A stretch of 64,000 bases of DNA from Corallococcus sp. EGB. GTDB taxonomy: Bacteria > Myxococcota > Myxococcia > Myxococcales > Myxococcaceae. This document shows positions 9,029-17,458 of the stretch, one piece after another; position 1 is the stretch's first letter; every line of letters begins with the position of its first letter. A program made the position numbers and the translations under genes. The notes under the pieces are model-generated. The model had not been told where the DNA came from and did no database searches. It was given only the letters and a program-made list of their open reading frames with translations. The stretch is taken from contig NZ_CP079946.1 of assembly GCF_019968905.1 (NCBI RefSeq), positions 7,909,356 to 7,973,355 of the forward strand. The letters are read 5' to 3'.

Positions 9029-10227
9029 CGCGTGAGCTGCTCGCCTCGCGCGTGCGCGAAGGCATCCTGCGCCCTTCCTTCGTGAAGACGCACGACCCGT
9101 CCCTCCAGGCGCTCGCGAAGGAGCTGCTCGCGGACGCCGAGTCCTTCCGGGGCCAGCGCCGCGACGACGTGGAGGAGGCCTTCGGCCTCAAGGCCGGCGC
9201 GTTCAGCCGCCCCAAGGTCGCGCGCGGGCTGGTGAAGCTGCTGCTCGACCGGCTCCTCTTCGACGAGGCCGGTGAGGGCGCCCAGGAGGCCCGCTGGCGC
9301 ACGCTGCTCGTGGGCGCGAAGGTGCTCAGGGCCCTGCCTCCGGACACGACCCTGGAGGCCTACGAAGCGCGCCTCGCGGAGGCCCTGGACGCGCCGCTCG
9401 GGGACACGCGCGAGGCGCTCTACTCGGACCTGCCCGGCCACCGGAAGCTGCTCGGGTGGGACGGCGAGGCGCTCACGCCCCAGGGGCTGCTGGACCGCTA
9501 CAACCTGGCGCTCGCGCAGGGGCCGCTGCTCAACGCCCGGCGCCTCACCCTTCGCGCGCGGTCGCCGGAGCTGCTGCGCGTGCGCAAGCTGTTGCGGTGG
9601 CTGAAGTTCTGCCGGCTGGTGGCGGAGGTGCGGCGCGACGGCGAGGACTGGTCCCTGGAGGTGGAGGGCCCCGGCGCCATGCTGTCCCTGCAGAAGAAGT
9701 ACGGCCTGCAGCTCGCGAGCTTCCTCTCCGTGGTCCCCATCCTGGAGCGCTGGGAGCTGTCCGCGGTGCTGGAGGACGCGCGCAAGCGCTCCACCCTCCA
9801 GCTCTCCCACGAGGATCCGCTGGTGTCCCCGCTGCCCGCCGCGTTGGGGCACGTGCCGCCGGAGGTGGCCGCGCTGGCGGAGGGGTTCGAGGACGCGGAC
9901 TGGGAGCTGGATTTGACGCCCCTGCCCCGCCACACCGGCGCCGCCGGCCTGTGCGTGCCCGACCTCACCTTCCGCCACCGGAAGACGGGCCGGCAGGTCG
10001 CGCTGGAGCTGTTCCACCCATGGCACGCGGCGCCGCTGTCACGCCGGCTGTCGGAGATGCGCGCGCGCCCCGACGCGGGGCTGCTCCTGGGCGTGGACCG
10101 GGCGCTGGCGAAGGAGGCGGCGGAGCGGCAGGCGCTGGAGGATCACCCGCAGGTGGTGCTCTTCAACGGCTTTCCCTCCGTCCGGAAGCTGCGGGAGCGG
10201 CTCTCGCGCTGGGACGACGCCGGGTGA
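9022..10227 (+). CDS. Bax1/DUF790-family nuclease, XPB partner
   Basis: A 401-residue DUF790 protein starting at GTG 9022 (VLTRELLASRVREG), which overlaps the end of the helicase gene. The family's archaeal member is Bax1, an endonuclease that binds XPB and cleaves near ss/dsDNA junctions. The middle part (YSDLPGHRKL, LLDRYNLALAQGPLLNARRL) is characteristic. A candidate PD-(D/E)xK nuclease core is seen near residues 312-335: VPDLTF, then an E in VALELFHPWH. Gene order helicase then DUF790 with overlapping frames is the arrangement known in archaea. The assignment of the catalytic residues is inferred from spacing only. Confidence 0.85.
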   Translation: MLTRELLASRVREGILRPSFVKTHDPSLQALAKELLADAESFRGQRRDDVEEAFGLKAGAFSRPKVARGLVKLLLDRLLFDEAGEGAQEARWRTLLVGAKVLRALPPDTTLEAYEARLAEALDAPLGDTREALYSDLPGHRKLLGWDGEALTPQGLLDRYNLALAQGPLLNARRLTLRARSPELLRVRKLLRWLKFCRLVAEVRRDGEDWSLEVEGPGAMLSLQKKYGLQLASFLSVVPILERWELSAVLEDARKRSTLQLSHEDPLVSPLPAALGHVPPEVAALAEGFEDADWELDLTPLPRHTGAAGLCVPDLTFRHRKTGRQVALELFHPWHAAPLSRRLSEMRARPDAGLLLGVDRALAKEAAERQALEDHPQVVLFNGFPSVRKLRERLSRWDDAG

Positions 10228-10242
10228 GCACCGCAGCGGCCT

Positions 10243-10608
10243 TCAGCTCCGGGGTTTGAACTGCGAGGCCAGCACGCTGAGGATGCGGATGGAGCCCCGG
10301 TCCAGCTGCTTCGCGCGGCGCAAGAGCCGGCGCAGCTCGGCGGATTCGCCGTAGTCGGACGGAGGCTCCGCGGCCCACTTCACGTCCTGCGACGGCTTCA
10401 ACCCCAGCGCCTCATCCGCGGAGATGGACAGCACCACGCACAACCGGCGGAAGGTCTGGATGCTGGGCAGCATGTGGCCGCGCTCCAGCCGCCCATAGAC
10501 CTCACTCGCGATACCGATGCGCTCCGCCACGTCCGCCTGGGTCAGGTTCAGGCGGGTGCGGGCGACGCGGGCCGCGCCTCCGAGCCGGGATGCGAGGGTC
10601 TTTTCCAT
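10243..10608 (-). CDS. XRE-family HTH transcriptional regulator
   Basis: A 121-residue protein. The N-terminal 75 residues form a Cro/CI-type helix-turn-helix: LGGAARVARTRLNLTQADVA, then ERIGIASEVYGRLERGHMLP with the usual recognition helix. The C-terminal part (ESAELRRLLRRAKQL) is a short helical tail, perhaps for dimerisation. It is divergent from the pseudo-receiver gene at 10738 with a 129-base shared region where it could act. It converges on the DUF790 gene, leaving only 15 bases. Confidence 0.88.
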   Translation of the reverse strand: MEKTLASRLGGAARVARTRLNLTQADVAERIGIASEVYGRLERGHMLPSIQTFRRLCVVLSISADEALGLKPSQDVKWAAEPPSDYGESAELRRLLRRAKQLDRGSIRILSVLASQFKPRS

Positions 10609-10737
10609 GGGGTCGTTAACCTACCGGGTTCGCCCATGTCGATATGACTTGAGAGGTTGGCTTCCAAGAACTTCCGGGGTAGGCTTTTCGCGACACAACC
10701 TCTTGCGTCTAGCCTCTCCGCACCACCCACCGCCTTC

Positions 10738-11100
10738 ATGCGAGAGCCCTCCCACGCCCCGCCCAGCTTCCTCTTCGTGGACGCGGATCCGCGCGCGCTC
10801 GCGGCGCTGCGGCGGCTCGTCCGGCACCTGCCCGGCGACAAGCGCTATGCCCTGGGCGTGCGCGAAGCGGAGCGGCTGATGGGGGAGGCCATGCCGTCCG
10901 TGGTGGTGTGCGGCTACGGCCTGCCGGATGGGGACGGGCTGTGCCTGCTGTCGTGCGTGCGCGCCCGGCATCCGCGCGCCGCGTGCGCGCTGCACACCAC
11001 GCACCCGCCCTCGCGCGGGCTGCGGGAGCAGGGCATCACCTGGATGGACCGCGCCGCGCCGCCGCAGCAGGTGCTGGCGCTCCTGGCCTCGTTGAGCTGA
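10738..11100 (+). CDS. Pseudo-receiver domain protein
   Basis: A 120-residue CheY-like domain. The strand-1 acidic residues are present (FLFVDADPRALAALRRL), but the phospho-acceptor position that should read D-Y/D-x-M-P is VVVCGYGLPDGDG, with Gly in place of Asp. No output domain follows. It is therefore likely unable to take a phosphoryl group at the normal site and may act as a contact domain. ATG 10738 is chosen over the upstream TTG at 10657 because the receiver fold starts just after it. It is divergent from the XRE regulator. Confidence 0.65.
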   Translation: MREPSHAPPSFLFVDADPRALAALRRLVRHLPGDKRYALGVREAERLMGEAMPSVVVCGYGLPDGDGLCLLSCVRARHPRAACALHTTHPPSRGLREQGITWMDRAAPPQQVLALLASLS

Positions 11101-11164
11101 CGGCCGGGCGTTCCCGTGGCGCGCGCGGCGGTGCGCGTTAAGGTAGGGCGCTCCCACGCACGCC

Positions 11165-12007
11165 ATGAAGCTCTACGCCATCAGCGACCTGCACCTGCGG
11201 CACAAGGAGAACCACGAAGCGCTGGCGGCGCTCACGCCACGTCCGGACGACTGGCTCATCGTCGCCGGCGACGTGGGCGAAACGCTCGCGGACATGGAGC
11301 TGATGCTGCGCACCCTCACCGCGCGCTTCCGCCAGGTCGTCTGGGTGCCGGGCAACCACGAGCTGTGGACCCTGCCCTCCGAACAGCCCCCGCTGAAGGG
11401 CGAGGCGCGCTACCTGCGCATGGTGGACCTGTGCCACCGCTACGGCGCGCTCACGCCGGAGGACCCGTATCCGCGCTGGCCCGGGGAGGGCCCGCACCGC
11501 GTCGTCGTCCCCATGTTCCTGGGCTACGACTACACCTTCCGCCCGGACTCCGTGCCCGCGGAGAAGGCGCTGGAGTGGGCCTGGGAGGACGACCTGATGT
11601 GCACGGACGAGGTGCTGCTGCATCCGGAGCCCTACCCCACCCGTCAGGCCTGGTGCCACGCGCGCGTGGAGCGCACCCGCGCGCGGCTGGAGCGGCTGCC
11701 CGAGGGGTGCTCCACCATCCTCATCAACCACTACCCGCTGCGCTACGAGCACGTGCGGCTGCCGCGCATCCCGCGCTTCTCCATCTGGTGCGGTACGCGG
11801 CTCACCGAGGACTGGCACACGCGCTACCGCGCGGAGGTGGTGGTGACAGGGCACCTGCACATGCCCGCCACCCTGTGGCGCGACGGCGTGCGCTTCGAGG
11901 AGGTGTCCCTGGGCTACCCCAACCAGTGGCGCCACCGCGGCGGGGGCCTGGACCGCGGCCTGCGCGAGGTTCTGCCCGGTCCGCAGAAATCCGCCCCCCT
12001 TCCGTGA
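11165..12007 (+). CDS. Calcineurin-like metallophosphoesterase
   Basis: A 280-residue metallophosphoesterase with all five metal-binding blocks in order: SDLHL (D8, H10), VAGDVGE, PGNHELW, INHYPLR and TGHLHMP. The di-metal centre should hydrolyse a phosphodiester or phosphomonoester. The insert between the third and fourth blocks (residues 75-175) is long and Trp/Tyr-rich, as in several bacterial cytoplasmic enzymes of this superfamily. No signal peptide is seen. It starts 64 bases after the pseudo-receiver and is followed by two DUF418 membrane-protein genes on the same strand. Confidence 0.9.
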   Translation: MKLYAISDLHLRHKENHEALAALTPRPDDWLIVAGDVGETLADMELMLRTLTARFRQVVWVPGNHELWTLPSEQPPLKGEARYLRMVDLCHRYGALTPEDPYPRWPGEGPHRVVVPMFLGYDYTFRPDSVPAEKALEWAWEDDLMCTDEVLLHPEPYPTRQAWCHARVERTRARLERLPEGCSTILINHYPLRYEHVRLPRIPRFSIWCGTRLTEDWHTRYRAEVVVTGHLHMPATLWRDGVRFEEVSLGYPNQWRHRGGGLDRGLREVLPGPQKSAPLP

Positions 12008-12091
12008 CGTCGTGAGCCACATGCGCGCGCGGGCCGCGTCACACCGCATGCGTTTGACGGTGTGGTGCACGCAGGCGTGTAGTTCCGCGCC

Positions 12092-13393
12092 ATGCCCGAG
12101 CCCTCCTCCGTTGGTCCCGTCGAAGTCTCCGAGCGGGTGCACCTGCTGGACGCCCTGCGTGGCTTCGCGCTGCTGGGCGTCTTCCTGTCCAACAGCCTGA
12201 GCTGGTTCAGCGGCCGGTCGCTCCTGCCGCACGAACAGGCGCAGGCGCTGGTGGCAGCCCCGCTGGAGAAGTGGGTCGGCCAGCTCTACGCCTTCTTCGT
12301 GGACCAGAAGTTCATCACCCTCTTCTCGCTCCTCTTCGGGCTGGGCTTCGCGCTGCAGATGACGCGCGCGGAGGGGCGGGGCGCCTCCATCGTGCCGGTG
12401 TACCGGCGCCGGCTGGGGGTGCTGCTGGGGCTGGGCCTCGTCCACATGTTCGCCGTCTGGGTGGGCGACATCCTCAGCACCTACGCGCTGGTGGGCTTCG
12501 CGCTGCTGCTGTTCCGCCAGCGCTCCGACAGGACGGTGCTCACCTGGGTGGCGGTGCTCTTCGTCGTCCTGCCGCTCACGCTGTCCATCGCGCAGCGCTA
12601 CGGGCCGGAGCTCTTGCACGGCAAGGAGGCGGCGGAGCAGGCCGCCCGGGCCACGCGCGAGGTGGAGGCCGCGCACCGCACGGCGTTCTTCACCGGCCTG
12701 TCCAGCGACTCCGTGCTGACGTCGCAGAAGGCCAACGCCCTCTTCGCGTGGCAGAGTCTGCCCAACCCGGGCCGCCCCATCTGGCTGTGCATCATCCTGG
12801 GCCGCTTCCTCCTGGGCCTGTGGGCCGGACGTCAGCGACTGATGGAGGACGTGGAGCGCCACCGCAAGCTGTTCGTCCGGGTGGTGGCCTGGGGGCTGGG
12901 CGTGGGCGGCGCCATCGCGACCCTGTCCCTGGTGCTCTACCTGAAGAAGCAGGGCGTCCCCGGAGGCCCCGGGGCGCAGGCCAGCCCTCCGGCGTGGATG
13001 GTGGGGATGCGCACCCTGCGGGAGGTGGGTTACCTCTTCATGGGCTGCGGCTACGCGGCGGCCTTCGCGCTGCTCTTCCAGAAGGAGCGCTGGAGGAAGG
13101 CCCTGGGCGTGCTCACGCCCGTGGGCCGCATGGCCCTGACGCTCTACCTCATGCAGTCGCTGCTCAGCATCGGGCTGTATGACGGCTGGGGGCTGGGGCT
13201 CGTGGGCCACACGCCCCCGTCACGCACGGTGCTCCTGTGCCTGGGCGTCTTCGCGGCGCAGGTGGCCTTCAGCCACTGGTGGCTCAAGCGCTTCCACTTC
13301 GGCCCGGTGGAGTGGCTGTGGCGCTCGCTCACCTACGGCCGCGCCCAGCCCATGCGCCTTGCGCCCGCCCGCCAGGCGCGCCCGGCGCACTGA
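12092..13393 (+). CDS. DUF418/YeiB-like polytopic membrane protein, copy 1
   Basis: A 433-residue membrane protein of the DUF418 type, related to acyltransferase-3-like permeases. It opens with the family phrase LDALRGFALLGVFLSNSL and has about ten hydrophobic segments, among them FITLFSLLFGLGFALQM, LGVLLGLGLVHMFAVWVGDI and LIRLLLGLW-type helices after residue 230. It ends with the family's C-terminal HWWLKRFHFGPVEWLWRSLTYG motif (in two parts). Function is not established; the family is usually called a putative transporter. The adjacent gene is a close paralogue, with DNA blocks nearly identical between them. Confidence 0.85.
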   Translation: MPEPSSVGPVEVSERVHLLDALRGFALLGVFLSNSLSWFSGRSLLPHEQAQALVAAPLEKWVGQLYAFFVDQKFITLFSLLFGLGFALQMTRAEGRGASIVPVYRRRLGVLLGLGLVHMFAVWVGDILSTYALVGFALLLFRQRSDRTVLTWVAVLFVVLPLTLSIAQRYGPELLHGKEAAEQAARATREVEAAHRTAFFTGLSSDSVLTSQKANALFAWQSLPNPGRPIWLCIILGRFLLGLWAGRQRLMEDVERHRKLFVRVVAWGLGVGGAIATLSLVLYLKKQGVPGGPGAQASPPAWMVGMRTLREVGYLFMGCGYAAAFALLFQKERWRKALGVLTPVGRMALTLYLMQSLLSIGLYDGWGLGLVGHTPPSRTVLLCLGVFAAQVAFSHWWLKRFHFGPVEWLWRSLTYGRAQPMRLAPARQARPAH

Positions 13394-13448
13394 GCCGCCC
13401 CGGGCACCGGATTGACGCTGCCAAGTGCGGCAGCGTGTAGTCCCCGAC

Positions 13449-14726
13449 ATGTCAGAAATACCCACCCCAGGTCCCATTGACAATTCCGAGCGTGTCCACG
13501 CGCTCGACGCCCTGCGCGGCTTCGCGCTGTTGGGCGTCTTCGTCTCCAACAGCCTGAACTGGTTCAACGGCCGGGTCTTCCTCCCGCGTGAGCAGGCCCT
13601 GGCGCTCGCCGCGCCCCCGCTGGAGGTCGCGGTCAACGCGCTCTTCGGGCTGCTCATCGAGCAGAAGTTCGTCACCCTCTTCACCTTCCTCTTCGGGCTG
13701 GGCTTCGCGCTGCAGATGACGCGCGCGGAGGGGCGGGGCACCTCCATCGTGCCGGTGTACCGGCGCCGGCTGGGGGTGCTGCTGGGCATCGGGCTGGTCC
13801 ACATGTTCGCCCTCTGGCTGGGCGACATCCTCACCACCTACGCGCTGGTGGGCTTCGTGCTGCTGCTGTTCCGCCAGCGCTCCGACAAGGCGGTGCTCGT
13901 CTGCGCGGCGCTGTTCCTGTTCGTGGTGCCCACCGTCTTCTCCGTGGGGCAGCGGGTGCTCCCCATGGTGCTGGACGGCGCGGCGGAGACGGAGAGCGCC
14001 CAGAAGGCCGCGAAGGAGCTGGACGCGGAGCGCCGCGCGGCGTTCATCGCGGGCCTGTCCAGCGACTCGGTGGTGGCCAGCCAGCAGGCCAACGCGCGCT
14101 ACGGCTGGGAGAGCATCTCCAACCCCAACCGGCCCATCCTGCTGTCCATCATCCTGGGCCGCTTCCTCCTGGGCCTGTGGGCCGGGCGCCGGGGGCTCCT
14201 GCAGCAGGTGGAGCGCCACCGCCCGCTCCTGCGGAAGCTGGCGGCCTGGGGGCTGGGGGTGGGCGGCGTCATCGGGCTGTTCATCATGGGGCTCAACATC
14301 CAGTACCGGAGCATGACGAACCTGCCGGGCTGGCTGGTGTGGATGCGCATCCCCAAGGACGTGGGCGTCCTCTTTTTGGGCGTGGGCTACGCGGCGTCCT
14401 TCGCGCTGCTCTTCCAGCAGGAGCGCTGGCGCAAGGTGCTGGGCGTCTTCACCCCCGCGGGCCGCATGGCGCTGACGCTCTACCTCATGCAGTCCGTGGT
14501 GAGCCTGTGCCTCTATGACGGCTGGGGCCTGGGGCTCGTGGGCCGCACGCCCCCGTCGCTCTCGGTGCTGATGAGCCTCGTGGCCTTCGCGGGCCAGGTG
14601 GCCTTCAGCCACTGGTGGCTCAAGCGCTTCCGCTTCGGCCCGGTGGAGTGGCTGTGGCGCTCGCTCACCTACGGCCGCGTCCAGCCCATGCGCCCGGCCC
14701 CCGCCGTGGCGCCCGCGGTGGGCTGA
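13449..14726 (+). CDS. DUF418/YeiB-like polytopic membrane protein, copy 2
   Basis: A 425-residue paralogue of the preceding gene, 55 bases downstream, with the same N-terminal LDALRGFALLGVF and C-terminal HWWLKRFRFGPVEWLWRSLTYG (in two parts). ATG 13449 matches the start of copy 1 (MSEIP... against MPEPS...). The loop near residue 180-200 is diverged, while the segment around residues 75-125 is almost the same at DNA level as copy 1, differing by only a few bases in about 110. This suggests a tandem duplication with later gene conversion. No function is known. Confidence 0.85.
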   Translation: MSEIPTPGPIDNSERVHALDALRGFALLGVFVSNSLNWFNGRVFLPREQALALAAPPLEVAVNALFGLLIEQKFVTLFTFLFGLGFALQMTRAEGRGTSIVPVYRRRLGVLLGIGLVHMFALWLGDILTTYALVGFVLLLFRQRSDKAVLVCAALFLFVVPTVFSVGQRVLPMVLDGAAETESAQKAAKELDAERRAAFIAGLSSDSVVASQQANARYGWESISNPNRPILLSIILGRFLLGLWAGRRGLLQQVERHRPLLRKLAAWGLGVGGVIGLFIMGLNIQYRSMTNLPGWLVWMRIPKDVGVLFLGVGYAASFALLFQQERWRKVLGVFTPAGRMALTLYLMQSVVSLCLYDGWGLGLVGRTPPSLSVLMSLVAFAGQVAFSHWWLKRFRFGPVEWLWRSLTYGRVQPMRPAPAVAPAVG

Positions 14727-14743
14727 GCGCCCCAAAGAAGAAA

Positions 14744-14776
14744 CCCCGGGTCCCGCGAGGAGGCGGGAGCCCGGGG
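14744..14776 (-). terminator. Stem-loop terminator of the M4 peptidase gene
   Basis: CCCCGGGTCCCGC (14744-14756) pairs with GCGGGAGCCCGGGG (14763-14776) with one bulge and a short loop. Read on the minus strand the stem is followed by TTTCTTCTTT, a U-rich tail, so it fits an intrinsic terminator for the leftward peptidase gene ending at 14830. Confidence 0.7.
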
Positions 14777-14829
14777 CTTCATCAGGGCGGGGCGCGGCGA
14801 CCGCGCCACGCCCCGTCCTGCGTCAGGAA

Positions 14830-17103
14830 CTACTTCTTGCAGACGCGGGTGTACGAGGCCGCGAACACCGTGTTCACGTAGCCGTTCTCAGGCTGGCTCG
14901 ACAGGTCCGGCACGCCGACGATCTTGAAGTAGTACTTGCCGGCGGGGAGGTTCGTCTTGACGATGCTCTCCGTCGCCGTCTCCTTCACGCTGCGGCCGAT
15001 GTACGAGGTGAAGGTCGGGGCGGAGTTGGCCTGGAGGTACAGGTCCGCGTTGCCCGTGCCCTCGCCGAGGACCGCCGACAGGCGGAAGCTCGCGGTGCCC
15101 TTGCCCTCGTCGCACTGGGGCAGGTCGATGATGTAGACCTTCTCGTCACCCGGCACGCCGGAAAGGCCCTCGATGCGGGTCTCGTTCTCGATGTCCGTGA
15201 AGCCGCCCTTCCAGGTCACCGTCAGGGAGGTGTTGGCGTAGGACGTGAAGCCCTTGAGCATCACGTACCAGATGCCCTTCGGGCCGGAGCTGGCGAACGT
15301 GCAGACCTCGTTGTTGCCGGACTTGTACGGACGGCAGTCGTACAGGGAGTCCGTCGGGGCGTTGTTCTTGCGGACGTAGAGGTCCGCGTCACCCGTGCCG
15401 CCGGCCAGCGTGAAGGTCACGTCCGTGGCGCCCTCGGGGATGGTCACGGAGTAGTAGACCTTGCTGCCGGAGGTGCCGGAGATGCCGGTGACGACCTGGC
15501 CCTTCGTGATCGGAATGGTGACCGGGGGAGGCACGGGCACGCCCACGCCCACGGCCTTCCAGGCGTTGCCCACCGAGGCGATCTCCGCCGCGCTGAAGCC
15601 CAGCTGCGCCGCGGCCTGCTCGGAGGCCGTCTTCGCCGCCTCGAAGTTGGAGGACGCGGTCAGGATGTCGGCGTTGATCTTGTAGAAGACCCGGGCGGCC
15701 TTCTCGAACCCGATGCCGGTGACGACCTGGGTCGTCTTGCCGCGCACGTGCGTGCCACCCTCGGACATCAGGTAGAACGCGTAGTTGGAGATACCCGAGC
15801 TGTAGTGCACGTCCACGCCCGGGCCGTAGTCCGGGTAGTAGTCGAGCGAGTCCCCGTCCTTCGTGGGGTTGTCCATGTAGCGCAGGCCGTCGCCCGGGAT
15901 GTTCGGGGTCCAGACGTCGTCACCGACGATCCAGGTGTTGGCGTCGACGACCTTGCCCTTGCTGTACCACTCGCAGACCGCGCCGAAGATGTCCGAGAGG
16001 GACTCGTTCAGGCCGCCGGACTCACCGGAGTAGGTGAGGTTGGACTCGTTCTCCGTCACCGCGTGCGTCAGCTCGTGCGCCGTCACGTCCAGCGAGTTCG
16101 CCAGGTTGGAGGCGGTCACGCCGTCGCCATCGCCGTACACCATCTGGCTGCCGTCCCAGTAGGCGTTGACGTAGTTGTTGCTGTAGTGGACGAAGCTCTT
16201 CAGCGTCGCGCCCGCGTTGTTGATGGAGTCGCGGCCGAACAGCTGCTGGTAGCAGTCGTAGACCGTGCCCAGGTGGTTGTAGTTGTTGTTCACCACCGCG
16301 TCGGCGTGGGCCGGGTCGCCCTCCCAGCGAGCACGGACGCCGCCCGTGGGGACGTTCGTCTTGTGCTGCATGTCGTTGACCTGGCGGTTCTTCGCCGAGT
16401 GGATGTGCGGAACGCGCTCGAAGACGTCGCCCGTCTTGGCGTTCACGTACACGGAGTCATCCACCGGGGTGGTGTCCTTCAGCTCGCCCTGGACGCGAAC
16501 CTCGTAGGCCAGGATGAGCTCGTTGCCCGAGCGGCGGTAGACCAGCTGGGGCTCGCCGTTGGCGGCCGCGCGCTCCGGGGAGCCGCGATCACCGACGGCC
16601 GCCGCGATGGCCGCGTCGGACGCGATGGTGGCCTTCAGCTCGCCCTTCAGGTCGCCGCGGGCGTTGGTGTTCACCGCGAACACGGAGCCGTTGCGCGCGT
16701 GCAGGCGGACCTCGGCGTCCTGAACCAGGATGCCGTTCTGGGTCACGCCGTAGCGGTAGTGCGTGTCACCGTCGAAGCCGACATAGGCCTTCTTCAGGAA
16801 CAGGTCGTTCGGGTTGAGGCGGAACATCGGCGCCACGCCCGCGAGCACCGGCGCCAGCTGCTGCTGGGCCGCGATGCCCTGGATGGCCGACGGCGCGGGG
16901 ACCGTGCCGAAGGAACCGGTGACGAAGGTGGGGACCGCGTCGGAGTCCGCCGCGATGACCGTCTGGCCCGCCGTCAGATTGGCGGAAGCCTTCTGGATGT
17001 TCGTGTCCTCCGTGTTCGAGGCAGGAGCGTTCTCGGTGCAGGCGCCAACCAGCAGGGACAGGGCCGCGGCACCCAGGGCGCCGCGTACTCGCTTCTCGTA
17101 CAT
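14830..17103 (-). CDS. M4 (thermolysin-family) metallopeptidase lipoprotein with PPC domains
   Basis: A 757-residue secreted zinc endopeptidase. A signal peptide ends in the lipobox LVGAC. An FTP-type propeptide spans about residues 60-220. The catalytic domain has HELTH (H343, E344, H347), the third zinc ligand E367 in GGLNESLSD exactly 20 residues on, and the later His in VDVHYSSGISN. Two C-terminal pre-peptidase-type beta domains follow: VVTGISGTSGSKVYYSV... with DADLYVR near residue 580, and GNADLYLQ near 700. An AGGAGG Shine-Dalgarno lies five bases before ATG. It likely serves in extracellular protein breakdown; a lipid anchor is unusual for M4 enzymes but the lipobox is clear. Confidence 0.93.
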   Translation of the reverse strand: MYEKRVRGALGAAALSLLVGACTENAPASNTEDTNIQKASANLTAGQTVIAADSDAVPTFVTGSFGTVPAPSAIQGIAAQQQLAPVLAGVAPMFRLNPNDLFLKKAYVGFDGDTHYRYGVTQNGILVQDAEVRLHARNGSVFAVNTNARGDLKGELKATIASDAAIAAAVGDRGSPERAAANGEPQLVYRRSGNELILAYEVRVQGELKDTTPVDDSVYVNAKTGDVFERVPHIHSAKNRQVNDMQHKTNVPTGGVRARWEGDPAHADAVVNNNYNHLGTVYDCYQQLFGRDSINNAGATLKSFVHYSNNYVNAYWDGSQMVYGDGDGVTASNLANSLDVTAHELTHAVTENESNLTYSGESGGLNESLSDIFGAVCEWYSKGKVVDANTWIVGDDVWTPNIPGDGLRYMDNPTKDGDSLDYYPDYGPGVDVHYSSGISNYAFYLMSEGGTHVRGKTTQVVTGIGFEKAARVFYKINADILTASSNFEAAKTASEQAAAQLGFSAAEIASVGNAWKAVGVGVPVPPPVTIPITKGQVVTGISGTSGSKVYYSVTIPEGATDVTFTLAGGTGDADLYVRKNNAPTDSLYDCRPYKSGNNEVCTFASSGPKGIWYVMLKGFTSYANTSLTVTWKGGFTDIENETRIEGLSGVPGDEKVYIIDLPQCDEGKGTASFRLSAVLGEGTGNADLYLQANSAPTFTSYIGRSVKETATESIVKTNLPAGKYYFKIVGVPDLSSQPENGYVNTVFAASYTRVCKK

Positions 17104-17458
17104 GCAATCCTCCTAAAGGGAAAGATTAGAAACCACTGTGTCACAGGAGAGGCGCGTATTTCAAGTACAGGCGAGATTTCTATCTTTACATCGATTCTCA
17201 GACCTCGAGACTATCTCGCAACTGCTTGAAATGACGGAGGGACTCACGCAGCCCGGCGGGAACGGGGTGGGCGCCTCAAACCGGCAAGGCTGCTACTTCC
17301 GGTTTGAAGCATCTTTCGACGGATGCGTGCAAAGACTGAACGGCGGGGAGAAATTGCCGTCTCATTTATTCCAGACCCGGGTGGGTCCTGTGTCACCGCT
17401 GACATCAGCCCCGGGGGCGGGGCGAGCGGGCTAGCGTGTGGCCCGGGAGGCGACACGC
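17104..17458. other. Divergent promoter region, M4 peptidase / quinone oxidoreductase
   Basis: A 355-base region between divergent starts. It is distinctly A/T-richer than its surroundings between about 17115 and 17240 and holds the AGGAGG of the peptidase gene at 17109-17114 (minus). A small dyad, CGAGA-CTA-TCTCG, lies at 17206-17218. The right half returns to high G+C with GGGAGG before the oxidoreductase start. No promoter box could be fixed with confidence, and the open frames here are not coding. Confidence 0.45.

Noticed and set aside
11138-13210. 690-residue leftward frame
   Set aside because: It lies opposite the metallophosphoesterase and DUF418 genes and is low-complexity.
15748-17229. 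493-residue plus-strand frame opposite the M4 peptidase
   Set aside because: Val/Arg/Asp-rich antisense product; the M4 gene has complete motifs, a lipobox and a ribosome site.
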